64,000 nucleotides of DNA from SAR202-VII-2 sp965263165. Lineage in GTDB: Bacteria; Chloroflexota; Dehalococcoidia; Lucifugimonadales; SAR202-VII-2. The stretch lies in the NCBI GenBank assembly GCA_965263165.1, contig OZ253584.1:1364001-1428000 (forward strand), written 5' to 3'. The notes under the pieces are model-generated. The model was not told where the DNA came from. It saw nothing but the letters and a program-made list of their open reading frames with translations, and did not search any database. The position numbers were made by a program, and so were the translations under genes. Below are positions 44,229 to 52,256 of this stretch, in pieces; positions within the stretch are counted from its first letter, which is position 1, and each line of letters starts with the position of its first letter.

Positions 44229-44681
44229 CTAGTCCATCGCCCAGAGCTCCAGGGTCAGACCGTCCGGGTCGGGAATGTAAAGGTTCCCGCCGATCTCCTG
44301 GTAAGCCTTTCCCTCCTCTTCCAGCCGCTTCTTGGCCTCCGCTACCCGCGCACCTTCCGTGGCGATGGCAATGTGCATCACGCCTCCTGCGCCTTCAGAA
44401 GCCACCCTGTCCAGGTGAGGGAAGTCAAACAGGGATAGTGCGGCGCCGCCCCCGATATCGATGTTGACATGGGTGGAAAGAGGCTCGTCGCGGTTGGCCG
44501 TAACGCTGGACAGGGGGAATCCCAAAACGCCGCAGTAGAAGTCCAATGACCGCTCCAAGTCCCAGACCTCCACGGCGATGTGGTTCACGCCGCGGGTGGG
44601 CGGCGGCTGGCTGGGCCGCGCCATGCGCCCGCGTAGGCGAGCGCGCTTTGCCTCCAACTCCTCCGGGGTAATCGTGGCCAT
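44229..44681 (-). CDS. Glyoxalase/VOC-superfamily protein
   Basis: The 150-residue vicinal-oxygen-chelate domain follows a short charged N-terminus (EELEAKRARLRGRM). Two beta-alpha-beta-beta-beta modules are visible: NHIAVEVWDLERSLDFYCGVLG and GGVMHIAIATE, ending IPDPDGLTLELWAMD. The metal ligands His (NHIAVEV), His (MHIAIA) and Glu (LELWA) are present, so a metal-dependent lyase, isomerase or dioxygenase is likely. ATG at 44681 lies 27 bases after the racemase-like stop, indicating an operon. Confidence 0.85.
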   Translation of the reverse strand: MATITPEELEAKRARLRGRMARPSQPPPTRGVNHIAVEVWDLERSLDFYCGVLGFPLSSVTANRDEPLSTHVNIDIGGGAALSLFDFPHLDRVASEGAGGVMHIAIATEGARVAEAKKRLEEEGKAYQEIGGNLYIPDPDGLTLELWAMD

Positions 44682-44708
44682 CCCAACCTCCTGTGAAGGC
44701 GGCCCCTC

Positions 44709-45437
44709 CTAGAAGTCCCGCAACAGACGGCCGTATCCCTCGATGCGGTCGTTGATGCCCACCTTGCGCAGGGCCTCCCAAACGATGGCCTGGGATGCGC
44801 TGATGGCATTCACTCCCAGTTCCTGCTCCACCGTTTCCAGCATCTCCGCCGTGGGCCAGTGAGGGCAGGGGAACCAGATGGTGTCCGCCTCCGGGTGGGC
44901 CTTCTTGAGATCGCGGGCAAGGGTCAGGGCGGTTTCGATGGGCATGCGGCCCCATTCATACGCTGTATTGACGTCTGCGCCAATGCTGCCAACGATATCG
45001 AATCCGTGTTCTCTCATGGGCCCGGCCGCCGACTCTTCCAGGTCCTCGCTCATGGGGTGGGCCTGCGCTATCTTACCGGCCCCCACGGCCCTCAACGCGT
45101 TGACCTGGGCGGTGAGGCTGGTCGTCACCGGCGTCCCGCTGCTGTCCGCCACCGTCTTGATGAGATCGTCCACCTTGTCTGCGCCCTTCGATGCGTTGAT
45201 CGGAAGGCCTCCCAGCACCACGAGGTCCACATTGGAACGCCCCATTTCCTTGGCGATGCGGAGGCTCAATTGGTAGCTCTCGTCAACCGCCTCCGTGGTC
45301 ACCGACAGGATGGCTAAGGAGGTGACGACCAATGACACCCCCTTAGGGGCCATGGCGTACCACTCGATGGGGAAGACCTCCGTCAACATCGGTGGAGACG
45401 TGTAGCCAATCCTCGCTCGATACCCGTACGTGCTCAT
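44709..45437 (-). CDS. Asp/Glu racemase-superfamily protein, arylmalonate-decarboxylase/maleate-isomerase-like
   Basis: The 242-residue protein has the fold's start RARIGYTSPPMLTEVFPIEWY and the C-terminal catalytic Cys in WFPCPHWPTAEM. The position that holds the first Cys in racemases and maleate isomerases reads VVLGGLPIN, with no Cys, so only one catalytic Cys remains. A single Cys is the pattern of arylmalonate decarboxylase, which suggests a decarboxylase rather than a racemase (inference). It lies between a CoA-transferase and a VOC protein on the minus strand. ATG at 45437. Confidence 0.8.
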   Translation of the reverse strand: MSTYGYRARIGYTSPPMLTEVFPIEWYAMAPKGVSLVVTSLAILSVTTEAVDESYQLSLRIAKEMGRSNVDLVVLGGLPINASKGADKVDDLIKTVADSSGTPVTTSLTAQVNALRAVGAGKIAQAHPMSEDLEESAAGPMREHGFDIVGSIGADVNTAYEWGRMPIETALTLARDLKKAHPEADTIWFPCPHWPTAEMLETVEQELGVNAISASQAIVWEALRKVGINDRIEGYGRLLRDF

Positions 45438-45523
45438 AGCTCCGTCCTCCTATCCTCTTTTTTCCTGACGTTTCCCTCTCGCGTTGCTCAACCGGGCGCG
45501 CCGAATACCTGACAACCTCTGGG

Positions 45524-46732
45524 CTAACCCCTCGTCGCGGCCTGCAACGCTACTCCATCATCGAGCAGCGCCTGGACATCGCTATCCGTGTAACCCAGCC
45601 CCTCGAGGATTTCTGTGGTGTGCTGGCCCAGCACCGGCGGCGCCAAGCGCACCGACTTCTCCATACCCTCCGTGCGGAAGGGGCTCCGCACCAGCGGAAG
45701 CTCCCCCAACGTGGCGTGGGGCACGGTTTCCACAACACCGCGGGCTTGGACGTGGGCATCGGAGAAGACTTCTCCAACGGTATAGAGGGGACCCGCGGGT
45801 ATGCCGCTGTCGCTGAGCGCCTCGGTCCACTCCTCCCGAGTCCGTTGCGCCATGTACGGGCGCAGGAGGTCGAGAAGCTCGTCCTGGTGCTGACGCCGCA
45901 GCGTATTGTTGGAGAACCGCGGGTCGTCAAGCAACTCCCGGCTTTCCAGGACGCCGCAGAACATCTGCCAGTGGGAGTCGGAGGACACGCACAGGTTCAT
46001 TGGCCCGTTGCTGGTTTCGAACACCCCGCAGGGCGTCAGCAGAGGGTGGTTGTTGCCCTGAGGCGTCGGAGTCTCTCCAAGAGAGAGGAACCTCTGCGCC
46101 TGGAAGGTGAGAAGCCCGATGGTGGAGTCCAGCAACGACACCTCGACGCGGCGGCCCCTGCCGGTCGTCTGCCGTTCGTAAAGCGCCGAGGAGATCGCCA
46201 CCGCCGCCAGCATGCCTGTCGTCAGGTCCGATATGGGGACGCCGACTCTCACAGGGTTGTCGGCCTCGAAGCCGGTGACGCTGGTGAGCCCGCCCATGCC
46301 TTGGGCTACCTGGTCGAGGCCGGCCCTATCTCTATAGGGACCGGTCAAGCCGTAGGCGGTAATCGCTCCGTAGACCAGGCCTGGGTTCTCCTTGGCCAGA
46401 GTCTCGTAGCCAAGGCCCATCTGCTCCGTCACCCCCACCTTGAAGTTCTCTGCAAGAACGTCGCAGCGGCAGGCGAGGCGCTTCAGGATCTCCCTGCCCT
46501 GGGGGCTTCGGAAGTTCAGGGCGACGCTCTTCTTGTTGCGGTTGATGCTCATGTAGTAGGCCGACTCCCCACCCACGAACGGAGCAGTCAGGCGGGTCTG
46601 GTCGCCCTTGGGAAGGGACTCCACCTTGATGACCTCGGCTCCCAAGTCGCCCAGCAGCGACGTTGCGATGGGGCCCGCCAGCCAGCGGGTGAGGTCCAGC
46701 ACCTTGATGCCGTCAAGAGGAAGATGGGCCAC
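45524..46732 (-). CDS. Class III CoA-transferase (CaiB/BaiF family)
   Basis: The 402-residue protein transfers CoA between carboxylic acids. Key features are LPLDGIKVLDLTRWLAGPIATSLLGDLGAEVIKVE at the N-terminus (split here: VLDLTRWLAGP and LGDLGAEVIKVE), the INRNKKSVALNF segment, and YGLTGPYRDRAGLDQVAQGMGG near the catalytic Asp. GTG at 46732 is chosen because homology begins there; the open frame extends further upstream into the tRNA gene but is not coding. It is the first gene of a minus-strand unit with the racemase-like and VOC genes, suggesting activation of an organic acid to its CoA thioester. Confidence 0.9.
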   Translation of the reverse strand: MAHLPLDGIKVLDLTRWLAGPIATSLLGDLGAEVIKVESLPKGDQTRLTAPFVGGESAYYMSINRNKKSVALNFRSPQGREILKRLACRCDVLAENFKVGVTEQMGLGYETLAKENPGLVYGAITAYGLTGPYRDRAGLDQVAQGMGGLTSVTGFEADNPVRVGVPISDLTTGMLAAVAISSALYERQTTGRGRRVEVSLLDSTIGLLTFQAQRFLSLGETPTPQGNNHPLLTPCGVFETSNGPMNLCVSSDSHWQMFCGVLESRELLDDPRFSNNTLRRQHQDELLDLLRPYMAQRTREEWTEALSDSGIPAGPLYTVGEVFSDAHVQARGVVETVPHATLGELPLVRSPFRTEGMEKSVRLAPPVLGQHTTEILEGLGYTDSDVQALLDDGVALQAATRG

Positions 46733-46817
46733 GGTGTCTCCGTCCGCGCCTTGAGGCCTGAGGCTGGCGCACATTCTACACCGCGGCCACCGGCGCCGGA
46801 AGGCTGGAGCAGCCGCT

Positions 46818-46845
46818 TTGACTGGGATGCCTTCAATGCTATACT
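46818..46845 (+). promoter_or_regulatory. Putative promoter of tRNA-Thr(TGT)
   Basis: TTGACT (46818-46823), 16 bases, TATACT (46840-46845). The tRNA begins 56 bases downstream. Both boxes are close to consensus. Confidence 0.65.
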
Positions 46846-46900
46846 GCCAGTGACGCCAGCTAGGCGTCGGACGCCCAAACGGGCCCGATTCAAGGTGCCC

Positions 46901-46975
46901 GCCGGGGTAGCTCAACGGCAGAGCAGGCGATTTGTAATCGTCAGGTTGGGGGTTCAACTCCCCCCTCCGGCTCCA
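46901..46975 (+). tRNA. tRNA-Thr (anticodon TGT)
   Basis: Acceptor GCCGGGG pairs with CTCCGGC (one G-U). The D arm is GCTCAACGGCAGAGC; the anticodon stem GCGAT/ATCGT encloses TTTGTAA with anticodon TGT; the T arm is GGGGGTTCAACTCCCCC. CCA is encoded. Confidence 0.95.
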
Positions 46976-46992
46976 CAGCCGAAGCGCATCCA

Positions 46993-47012
46993 ACGCCCCG
47001 GAGGGTGTTTTT
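46993..47012 (+). terminator. Terminator after tRNA-Thr(TGT)
   Basis: ACGCCC-CGGA-GGGTGT hairpin followed by TTTT. It lies 17 bases after the tRNA and precedes a new promoter. Confidence 0.65.
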
Positions 47013-47031
47013 GCGTGTGATTGGGGAGTGG

Positions 47032-47061
47032 TTGGCGAAAGGCGTAGCCCCGTGCTACACT
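47032..47061 (+). promoter_or_regulatory. Putative promoter of the tRNA-Tyr/tRNA-Thr/tuf unit
   Basis: TTGGCG (47032-47037), 18 bases, TACACT (47056-47061); the tRNA-Tyr starts 11 bases after the -10 box. It probably drives the tRNAs and tuf together. Confidence 0.6.
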
Positions 47062-47072
47062 AGTGCAGTTGT

Positions 47073-47160
47073 GGAGGGGTGGGTGAGTGGTTTAAGCCAC
47101 CGGACTGTAAATCCGGCGCTCGGGAGAGCTTCGTAGGTTCGAATCCTACCCCCTCCACCA
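47073..47160 (+). tRNA. tRNA-Tyr (anticodon GTA)
   Basis: The 88-base class II tRNA has a long variable arm (GCTCGGGAGAGC). Acceptor GGAGGGG/CCCCTCC, anticodon stem CCGGA/TCCGG round CTGTAAA with GTA, T arm GTAGGTTCGAATCCTAC, encoded CCA. Confidence 0.96.
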
Positions 47161-47208
47161 CCTGCCCTTGGGGCCAGCGGCCTGCGGGCTTTCCTTCTGT
47201 GGAGGCGA

Positions 47209-47283
47209 GCCCACATAGCTCAGAGGCAGAGCACGTTCTTGGTAAGAACGGGGTCATCGGTTCGACTCCGATTGTGGGCTCCA
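47209..47283 (+). tRNA. tRNA-Thr (anticodon GGT)
   Basis: Acceptor GCCCACA/TGTGGGC, D arm GCTCAGAGGCAGAGC, anticodon stem CGTTC/GAACG round TTGGTAA with GGT, T arm ATCGGTTCGACTCCGAT, encoded CCA. It lies 40 bases upstream of tuf, a common arrangement in bacteria. Confidence 0.95.
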
Positions 47284-47322
47284 CCCGTCATGCGGTCTTC
47301 AAAACGCTAGGAGGGTAGATAG

Positions 47323-48528
47323 ATGGCGAAGCAGGTGTTTCAGCGGACCAAGCCCCACGCAAACGTGGGCACCATCGGGCACGTCGACCACGGCAAGACG
47401 ACCCTTACGGCCGCCATTACCAAGGTCCTGTCCATGCAGAGTTCAGACGTGAAGTATAGGCCCTATGACAGCATTGACAACGCCCCGGAAGAGAAGGCCC
47501 GCGGCTTGACCATTGCCATTCAGCACGTGGAGTACGAAACTCCCAACCGGCACTACGCCCACATTGACTGTCCAGGGCACGCCGACTATGTGAAGAACAT
47601 GATCACCGGCGCCGCCCAGATGGACGGCGCGATCCTAGTGGTCAGCGCTCCCGACGGCCCCATGCCTCAGACCAGAGAACACATCCTTCTGGCGCGGCAG
47701 GTGCAGGTTCCCTACATCGTTGTGGCCCTCAACAAGGTCGACATGGTGGACGACGAGGAGCTTCTGGAATTGGTGGAGTTGGAGGTTCGCGAGCTGCTCT
47801 CCCAGTACCAGTTCCCCGGCGACGACATTCCCATTATCAGGGTCAGCGCTCTCACGGCTGTCGAGTCCACGTCCACCGACCCGGACGCTCCCGAGTACAA
47901 GGCCATCCAGGACCTGATGCAAGCCGTCGACGACTATGTGCCGATTCCGACCCGCCCCAGCGAGTTGCCCTTCCTGATGCCGATCGAAGACATCTTCGGC
48001 ATCAAGGGACGCGGCACGGTGCTCACCGGGCGGATTGAGCGGGGCACCCTCAAGTCGGGTGAGGAAGTGGAAATCGTTGGCCTGCACCATGAGCCCCGGA
48101 AGACGGTCGCCACCGGCGTTGAGATGTTCCATAAGACTCTTGAGGCTGGAGAGCCCGGCGACGCGGTTGGTGTGCTCGTGCGCGGTGTTGGCCGGGAGGA
48201 CGTGGAGCGAGGCCAGGTGTTGGCCAAGCCCGGCTCGATTCGGCCGCACATCAACGCCGAAGCCGAGGTCTACGTTCTTGCCAAGGAGGAGGGCGGCCGC
48301 CACACGCCGTTCTTCAACGGGTATCGGCCGCAGTTCTACATTCGGACCACAGACGTGACGGGCTCCATCGGCCTTCCTCAGGGCGTTGAGATGGTGATGC
48401 CCGGTGACAACGTCACGATGACTCTACAGCTCATGTACCCGGTGGCGCTGGAGGAAGGCGTGCGCTTCGCCATCCGCGAGGGCGGGCGGACTGTGGGCGC
48501 CGGCGTCGTGACGAAGGTGACTGACTAA
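47323..48528 (+). CDS. tuf: Elongation factor Tu
   Basis: EF-Tu delivers aminoacyl-tRNA to the ribosome. The 401-residue GTPase has GHVDHGKT (P-loop), the switch I region ending EEKARGLTIAIQHVEYE, DCPGHADY, NKVDMVD and SALTA. Domains II and III follow, with RGTVLTGRIERG and the C-terminal aminoacyl-tRNA binding surface. ATG at 47323 follows AGGAGGG. Switch I reads GLTIAIQ where many bacteria have GITI.. (variant Leu), and the GTPase His (PGHADY) is present. The unit continues into rpmG, secE, nusG and ribosomal genes without a terminator. Confidence 0.98.
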   Translation: MAKQVFQRTKPHANVGTIGHVDHGKTTLTAAITKVLSMQSSDVKYRPYDSIDNAPEEKARGLTIAIQHVEYETPNRHYAHIDCPGHADYVKNMITGAAQMDGAILVVSAPDGPMPQTREHILLARQVQVPYIVVALNKVDMVDDEELLELVELEVRELLSQYQFPGDDIPIIRVSALTAVESTSTDPDAPEYKAIQDLMQAVDDYVPIPTRPSELPFLMPIEDIFGIKGRGTVLTGRIERGTLKSGEEVEIVGLHHEPRKTVATGVEMFHKTLEAGEPGDAVGVLVRGVGREDVERGQVLAKPGSIRPHINAEAEVYVLAKEEGGRHTPFFNGYRPQFYIRTTDVTGSIGLPQGVEMVMPGDNVTMTLQLMYPVALEEGVRFAIREGGRTVGAGVVTKVTD

Positions 48529-48531
48529 GCC

Positions 48532-48702
48532 ATGGCCAAGAAACGCGGCGACGTGCGCACGCACATTAACCTGCAGTGCACCGAATGCAGGGAGCGCACC
48601 TACCATAGCGAAAAGAATCGGCGCAACGATCCGGGGCGGCTGGAGTTGAACAAGTTCTGCCCGCGCTGCCGAGTGCACCGGCTTCACCGGGAAGTGAGGT
48701 AG
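48532..48702 (+). CDS. rpmG: Ribosomal protein L33
   Basis: The 56-residue large-subunit protein fits exactly between tuf (3-base gap) and secE (3-base gap). It starts MAKKRGDVRTHINLQC and carries the zinc-binding pairs CTEC and CPRC, with the family's RTYHSEKN segment. The Cys-containing form needs zinc, so this is the zinc-dependent version. Position between tuf and secE is the classical one. Confidence 0.93.
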   Translation: MAKKRGDVRTHINLQCTECRERTYHSEKNRRNDPGRLELNKFCPRCRVHRLHREVR

Positions 48703-48705
48703 CGC

Positions 48706-48942
48706 ATGGCGCGTCAACCGAACCCGCGCTCCATGGTGGCGGGGTCCAGCGGGAGAAGGGGCGCCGGGCTGGGCTTCTTCCGCGAGGTCTACGCCGAGTT
48801 GCGTCGGGTTGTGTGGCCGTCGCGGGAAGAAGCAGTGCGCCTGTCCACCCTGGTCGTGACCGTGGCCGTCGTCGTGGGAATCGCTCTTACCATCGTGGAC
48901 GCGTTCCTCACCCGCGTCTTCAACGTCATTCTCTTCCCGTAG
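48706..48942 (+). CDS. secE: Preprotein translocase subunit SecE
   Basis: SecE is the small membrane subunit that clamps SecY. Its 78 residues hold a charged N-terminus, the conserved FFREVYAELRRVVWPSREEAV amphipathic region (split: FFREVYAELRRV, WPSREEA), and one membrane helix (LVVTVAVVVGIALTIVDAF). The single-helix form is usual outside enterobacteria. ATG at 48706. Confidence 0.95.
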   Translation: MARQPNPRSMVAGSSGRRGAGLGFFREVYAELRRVVWPSREEAVRLSTLVVTVAVVVGIALTIVDAFLTRVFNVILFP

Positions 48943-48985
48943 CTGTTCCGCGGCTGCCCCGGACAAACGGGGCAGATGAGGTTTC

Positions 48986-49603
48986 ATGGCTGAAGAACTG
49001 CCGGTCACCGAACAAGAACAAGCAGTAGAGCAGACTCAGGCGGGAAATGTTCCCGGCGCAGAGAACGGGCGCTGGTATATTATCCACTCCTACTCCGGGC
49101 AAGAGGAAAGAGTCAAGAACAACCTGGAGCAGCGCATCGAGAGCCTGGACGTTCGGGACCGCATCTTCCGTGTGGAGATACCCACTGAGGAAGAGATCGA
49201 GATACGGGAGGGGAAGCGCAGACAGATTCAGAAGAAGGTGTTCCCCGGCTATCTCTTGGTCTGCATGACCATGGACACGCAGACCTGGCAGATCGTGCGC
49301 AACACCCCCGGCGTTACAGGCTTCGTATCGGTTGAGAACGAGCGGACCGGGCAGTTGGAGCCTGTTCCCTTGGAGGCCTCTGAGCTGGAAGCGATCTTCC
49401 GGCGCATCGAGTCGCCTACCCCCAGGGTCAGGGTGGGGTTCGAGTTGGGACAGAACGTAAGAATCACCGAGGGGCCCTTCACGGATTTCATTGGCACGGT
49501 CAACGACATCTTCACGGAGAAGGGCAAGGTGCAGGTGCTGGTCTCGTTCTTCGGACGAGAGACGCCCGTGGAGTTGGACTTCCGGCAGGTGGAGCGCGTG
49601 TAG
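48986..49603 (+). CDS. nusG: Transcription termination/antitermination factor NusG
   Basis: The 205-residue protein has the NGN domain (WYIIHSYSGQEERVKNNLEQ, KVFPGYLLVCMTMD, TPGVTGFVSV) and a C-terminal KOW domain (GFELGQNVRITEGPFTDFIGTV). It binds RNA polymerase and links transcription to Rho and the ribosome. A polar Glu/Gln-rich N-terminal tail of about 27 residues precedes the NGN domain. ATG at 48986, 43 bases after secE. Confidence 0.97.
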   Translation: MAEELPVTEQEQAVEQTQAGNVPGAENGRWYIIHSYSGQEERVKNNLEQRIESLDVRDRIFRVEIPTEEEIEIREGKRRQIQKKVFPGYLLVCMTMDTQTWQIVRNTPGVTGFVSVENERTGQLEPVPLEASELEAIFRRIESPTPRVRVGFELGQNVRITEGPFTDFIGTVNDIFTEKGKVQVLVSFFGRETPVELDFRQVERV

Positions 49604-49639
49604 ATAGGGATCCTGGTAAGCTCTCTGAGGTAGGAAAAG

Positions 49640-50065
49640 TTGGCAAAGAAAGTACGCGCTATCGTCAAGCTGCAAATCAACGGCGGGCAGGCCACGCCGG
49701 CGCCCCCTGTGGGCCCGGCCCTCGGCCAGCACGGCGTCAACATCATGCAGTTCGTAAAGGAATACAATGCTCGAACGGCTGAACAGACGGGAGCAGTGGT
49801 GCCCGTAGAGCTGACCGTGTTCGAGGACCGGTCCTATACGTTTGTCCTGAAGACCTCGCCGGCCTCGGAGTTGTTGCGGAAGGCCGCTGGTCTGGACAAG
49901 GGTTCCGGCCAGCCGACACAGATTGTGGGCTCGGTCACCCGGGAACAGGTGCGGCAGATCGCCGAGGCGAAGATGCGGGACCTGAACGCCAATGACCCCG
50001 AAGCGGCCATGAAGATCATCGAGGGGACGGCCCGCAGCATGGGCATCAAAGTAGCCGAGGGCTAA
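49640..50065 (+). CDS. rplK: Ribosomal protein L11
   Basis: The 141-residue large-subunit stalk-base protein starts AKKVRAIVKLQINGGQATPAPPVGPALGQHGVN (split: VKLQINGGQATPAPP, GPALGQHGVNIMQF) and ends in the RNA-binding RSMGIKV. The start is TTG at 49640, preceded by AGGAAAAG at a short distance. It is 20 bases upstream of rplA. Confidence 0.97.
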   Translation: MAKKVRAIVKLQINGGQATPAPPVGPALGQHGVNIMQFVKEYNARTAEQTGAVVPVELTVFEDRSYTFVLKTSPASELLRKAAGLDKGSGQPTQIVGSVTREQVRQIAEAKMRDLNANDPEAAMKIIEGTARSMGIKVAEG

Positions 50066-50085
50066 CCTCGCAGGGGACTATTGTC

Positions 50086-50799
50086 ATGGTGAAGCGAAGC
50101 AAACGTTACACAGACGCAGAAAGCAAGATCGCCGAGGAAGAGACCTACGCTCCTCAGGCCGCTGTGCGGGTCGTCAAAGAGACCTCCAAGGCCAATTTCG
50201 ATGAAACGGTGGAGGTTCACCTGCGCACCGGCGCAGACCCCAGGCACGCCGACCAACAGGTCCGGGGCATGGTGGTGCTGCCCAACGGCCGGGGCAAGAC
50301 GATCAGGGTCCTGGTCTTCGCGGGCAGCGAAGGGGCTTCCATCGCCAGGGAAGCTGGCGCCGACTTCGTCGGAGACGACGAAGTCGTTCAAAAAATTGAG
50401 GGTGGCTGGACCGACTTCGACGTGGCCATAGCCACTCCGGAGATGATGGGAAAGATCGGCAAGTTGGGGCGCCTGCTCGGCAGGCGGGGCCTGATGCCGA
50501 ACCCGCGCACCGGCACGGTGGTGCAGGCCCAGGATATTCCGAGGTCCATCGCAGAGGCCAAGAAGGGACGGGTGGAGTTCCGGTTGGACCGGACCGCCAT
50601 TATCCACGTGCCCGTGGGGAAGACCAGCTTTACCGAGGAGCAGTTGATGGAGAACCTGGCCACCACCGTTGAGACGGTGGTCCGGTCCAGGCCCAATGCG
50701 GTGAAGGGACAGTTCATCAGGAGCGCCTACCTGGCCAGCACCATGGGCCCGAGCATCCGGCTGGACCTTCCAACAACCCTGGCCCTGAAGGTGGAGTAA
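50086..50799 (+). CDS. rplA: Ribosomal protein L1
   Basis: The 237-residue L1-stalk protein may also repress its own operon, as in other bacteria. Features are KANFDETVEVHLRTG, VLPNGRGKTIRVLVF, the GRLLGRRGLMPNPRTGT signature and FTEEQLMENL near the end. ATG at 50086 is preceded by AGGGGAC. It is followed by 214 bases with the L10 leader. Confidence 0.97.
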   Translation: MVKRSKRYTDAESKIAEEETYAPQAAVRVVKETSKANFDETVEVHLRTGADPRHADQQVRGMVVLPNGRGKTIRVLVFAGSEGASIAREAGADFVGDDEVVQKIEGGWTDFDVAIATPEMMGKIGKLGRLLGRRGLMPNPRTGTVVQAQDIPRSIAEAKKGRVEFRLDRTAIIHVPVGKTSFTEEQLMENLATTVETVVRSRPNAVKGQFIRSAYLASTMGPSIRLDLPTTLALKVE

Positions 50800-50867
50800 C
50801 TAAGCGGTGGATGGGGTGGATGGCCGCAAGGCTCAACCCCCTTCCAGGAGAAAGACAACACAATAGA

Positions 50868-51000
50868 ATAGACTCGTCGCCGAAGACTGCGGGTGGCCCC
50901 ATGCCTGAAAGCTCAAGCGCCCGCTGAGGCGGATAGGCGTTCCCAGCAATTCCTTGCTGCGCCGCGCCCACGCCGTCTTTGGCGTGGGCTTTCGTGTTTC
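50868..51000 (+). promoter_or_regulatory. L10 (rplJL) leader RNA with terminator-like hairpin
   Basis: The gap upstream of rplJ contains GTCGCCGAAGACTGCGGGTGG, then CGCCCGCTGAGGCGG and TTCCTTGC, the pattern of the ribosomal protein L10 leader (split: GCCGAAGACTGCGGGT, GCCCGCTGAGGCGG). It ends with GCCCACGCC-GTCTTT-GGCGTGGGC (50966-50989) followed by TTTCGTGTTT, a Rho-independent terminator. Excess L10(L12)4 is thought to bind the leader and stop rplJL expression. The region 50800-50867 shows nothing else clear. Confidence 0.85.
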
Positions 51001-51013
51001 TCAAGGAGACGCC

Positions 51014-51673
51014 ATGGTCAAAGAATATAAGGTGCAGGCTGTAGAAGAGCTCAGGGACAAGCTGTCCCGGAGCACCATTGCCGTTGGCGCACGGTTTCAG
51101 GGATTGACGGCGCAGCAGACCAGCGACCTGCGCCGGAGGCTGCAAGCACAGGGCATCGAGTTCAAGGTCGTGCGAAACACATTGGCTTCCATCGCAGCCG
51201 TGGAGGCCGGCAAGACCTCCGTCGAAGTGGTCCTCCAGGGCCCGACAGGGATCGCCTTCGGTTATGGCGACGCTGTTGAGCCGGCCAAGGTTCTCGTGGA
51301 GTTCGCTAGGACGACGCGTCTGCCGCTGGAGATCAATGGTGCCTTCATGGACAGCAAGACGCTGACGGCGGAAGAGGTCCGGACGCTGGCGACGCTGCCG
51401 CCCAGGGATCAGCTGATTTCCTTGCTCCTTGGGCAGATGCAGGCGCCCATCGCTCAGCTGCTCTACGTGCTTAACGCGCCCATACAAGCGCTGGCCACGG
51501 TGCTCCAGCGGGTCGCCGAAAGCGGCACCGAGGCGGAAGCTCCAGCCGCTGAAGGACCGGCGGCAGAGCCTTCCGAAGAGCCAGCCGTTGGGGCTGAAGC
51601 GGAGGCGCAAACACCGGAGGCGCCGGAGGAAGCGGCCTCCGGCGCTGCTGAGGAAGAGGCAGAGCCGGAATAG
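51014..51673 (+). CDS. rplJ: Ribosomal protein L10 with long acidic C-terminal tail
   Basis: L10 anchors the L7/L12 stalk. The core (about 1-170) has VEELRDKLSRSTIAVGARFQGL-type N-terminus (split: VEELRDKLSRS, ARFQGLTAQQ), FKVVRNTLASIA and LPPRDQLISLLLGQMQAP, then the L12-binding helix. The last 45 or so residues are almost only Ala, Glu, Pro and Gly, making the protein 219 residues against the usual 165-175. ATG at 51014 follows AAGGAG by 7 bases. Expression is controlled by the leader upstream. Confidence 0.96.
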   Translation: MVKEYKVQAVEELRDKLSRSTIAVGARFQGLTAQQTSDLRRRLQAQGIEFKVVRNTLASIAAVEAGKTSVEVVLQGPTGIAFGYGDAVEPAKVLVEFARTTRLPLEINGAFMDSKTLTAEEVRTLATLPPRDQLISLLLGQMQAPIAQLLYVLNAPIQALATVLQRVAESGTEAEAPAAEGPAAEPSEEPAVGAEAEAQTPEAPEEAASGAAEEEAEPE

Positions 51674-51722
51674 CCGGCGGTCTCGAACAGTCAAAGGTTC
51701 AAACAATTGAAGGGAGGAGACA

Positions 51723-52106
51723 ATGGCTACTCAAGAGGAAATCCTGGAAGCGATCAAAGAGATGTCGGTCTTGGATCTGTCCCAACTCGTAAAGTCCCTG
51801 GAGGAGACATTCGGAGTCAGCGCCGCTGCTCCGGTGATGGCCGCCGCGCCCGCGGCCGCGGGCGCCGGGGATGGAGCTGCCGAAGAAGAGGAGAAGACGG
51901 AATTCAACGTCATGCTCAAGGAGTTCGGCGCTAACAAGATCAACGTGATCAAGGCTGTCCGCCAGGTGACCACGCTGGGCCTCAAGGAGGCCAAGGAGCT
52001 GGTGGAGAGCGCCCCTGTCGCTGTCAAGGAAGCGGTGAGCAAGGGCGAGGCCGAAGAGGTCAAGAAGGCCCTCGAGGAAGCGGGCGCGGCCGTCGCGCTG
52101 ACATAG
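51723..52106 (+). CDS. rplL: Ribosomal protein L7/L12
   Basis: The 127-residue stalk protein recruits translation factors. The N-terminal dimerisation helices (DLSQLVKSLEETFGV) are joined by an Ala/Gly-rich hinge to the C-terminal domain (EFNVMLKEFGANKINVIKAVRQ, split: EFNVMLKEFGANKI, IKAVRQVTTLGLKEAKELVE). ATG at 51723, after GAAGGGAGG. A strong hairpin follows at 52125-52150. Confidence 0.97.
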   Translation: MATQEEILEAIKEMSVLDLSQLVKSLEETFGVSAAAPVMAAAPAAAGAGDGAAEEEEKTEFNVMLKEFGANKINVIKAVRQVTTLGLKEAKELVESAPVAVKEAVSKGEAEEVKKALEEAGAAVALT

Positions 52107-52124
52107 TTTTCTCATTGCAGCGAT

Positions 52125-52150
52125 TCCCAGCGGCCACTCGGCCGCTGGGA
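52125..52150 (+). terminator. Hairpin after rplL
   Basis: TCCCAGCGGCC-ACTC-GGCCGCTGGGA is a perfect 11-bp stem. It lacks a T-run, so it may be a weak terminator or 3' protecting structure. A TATAAT hexamer lies at 52159-52164 and could start the radC transcript. Confidence 0.6.
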
Positions 52151-52256
52151 GCATCGACTATAATTCTGCCCCAGGGCAGTGTGGCCGGTTAGTGGGCGCC
52201 TCGTGGCCTGGGGGCTCGTTTCGCTCTGGGCGGCGAACTTCCGCCAAAGGACGTCG

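Noticed and set aside
46733..46993. N-terminal extension of the class III CoA-transferase
   Set aside because: It runs through the tRNA-Thr promoter and gene on the other strand and lacks homology; GTG at 46732 starts the conserved domain.
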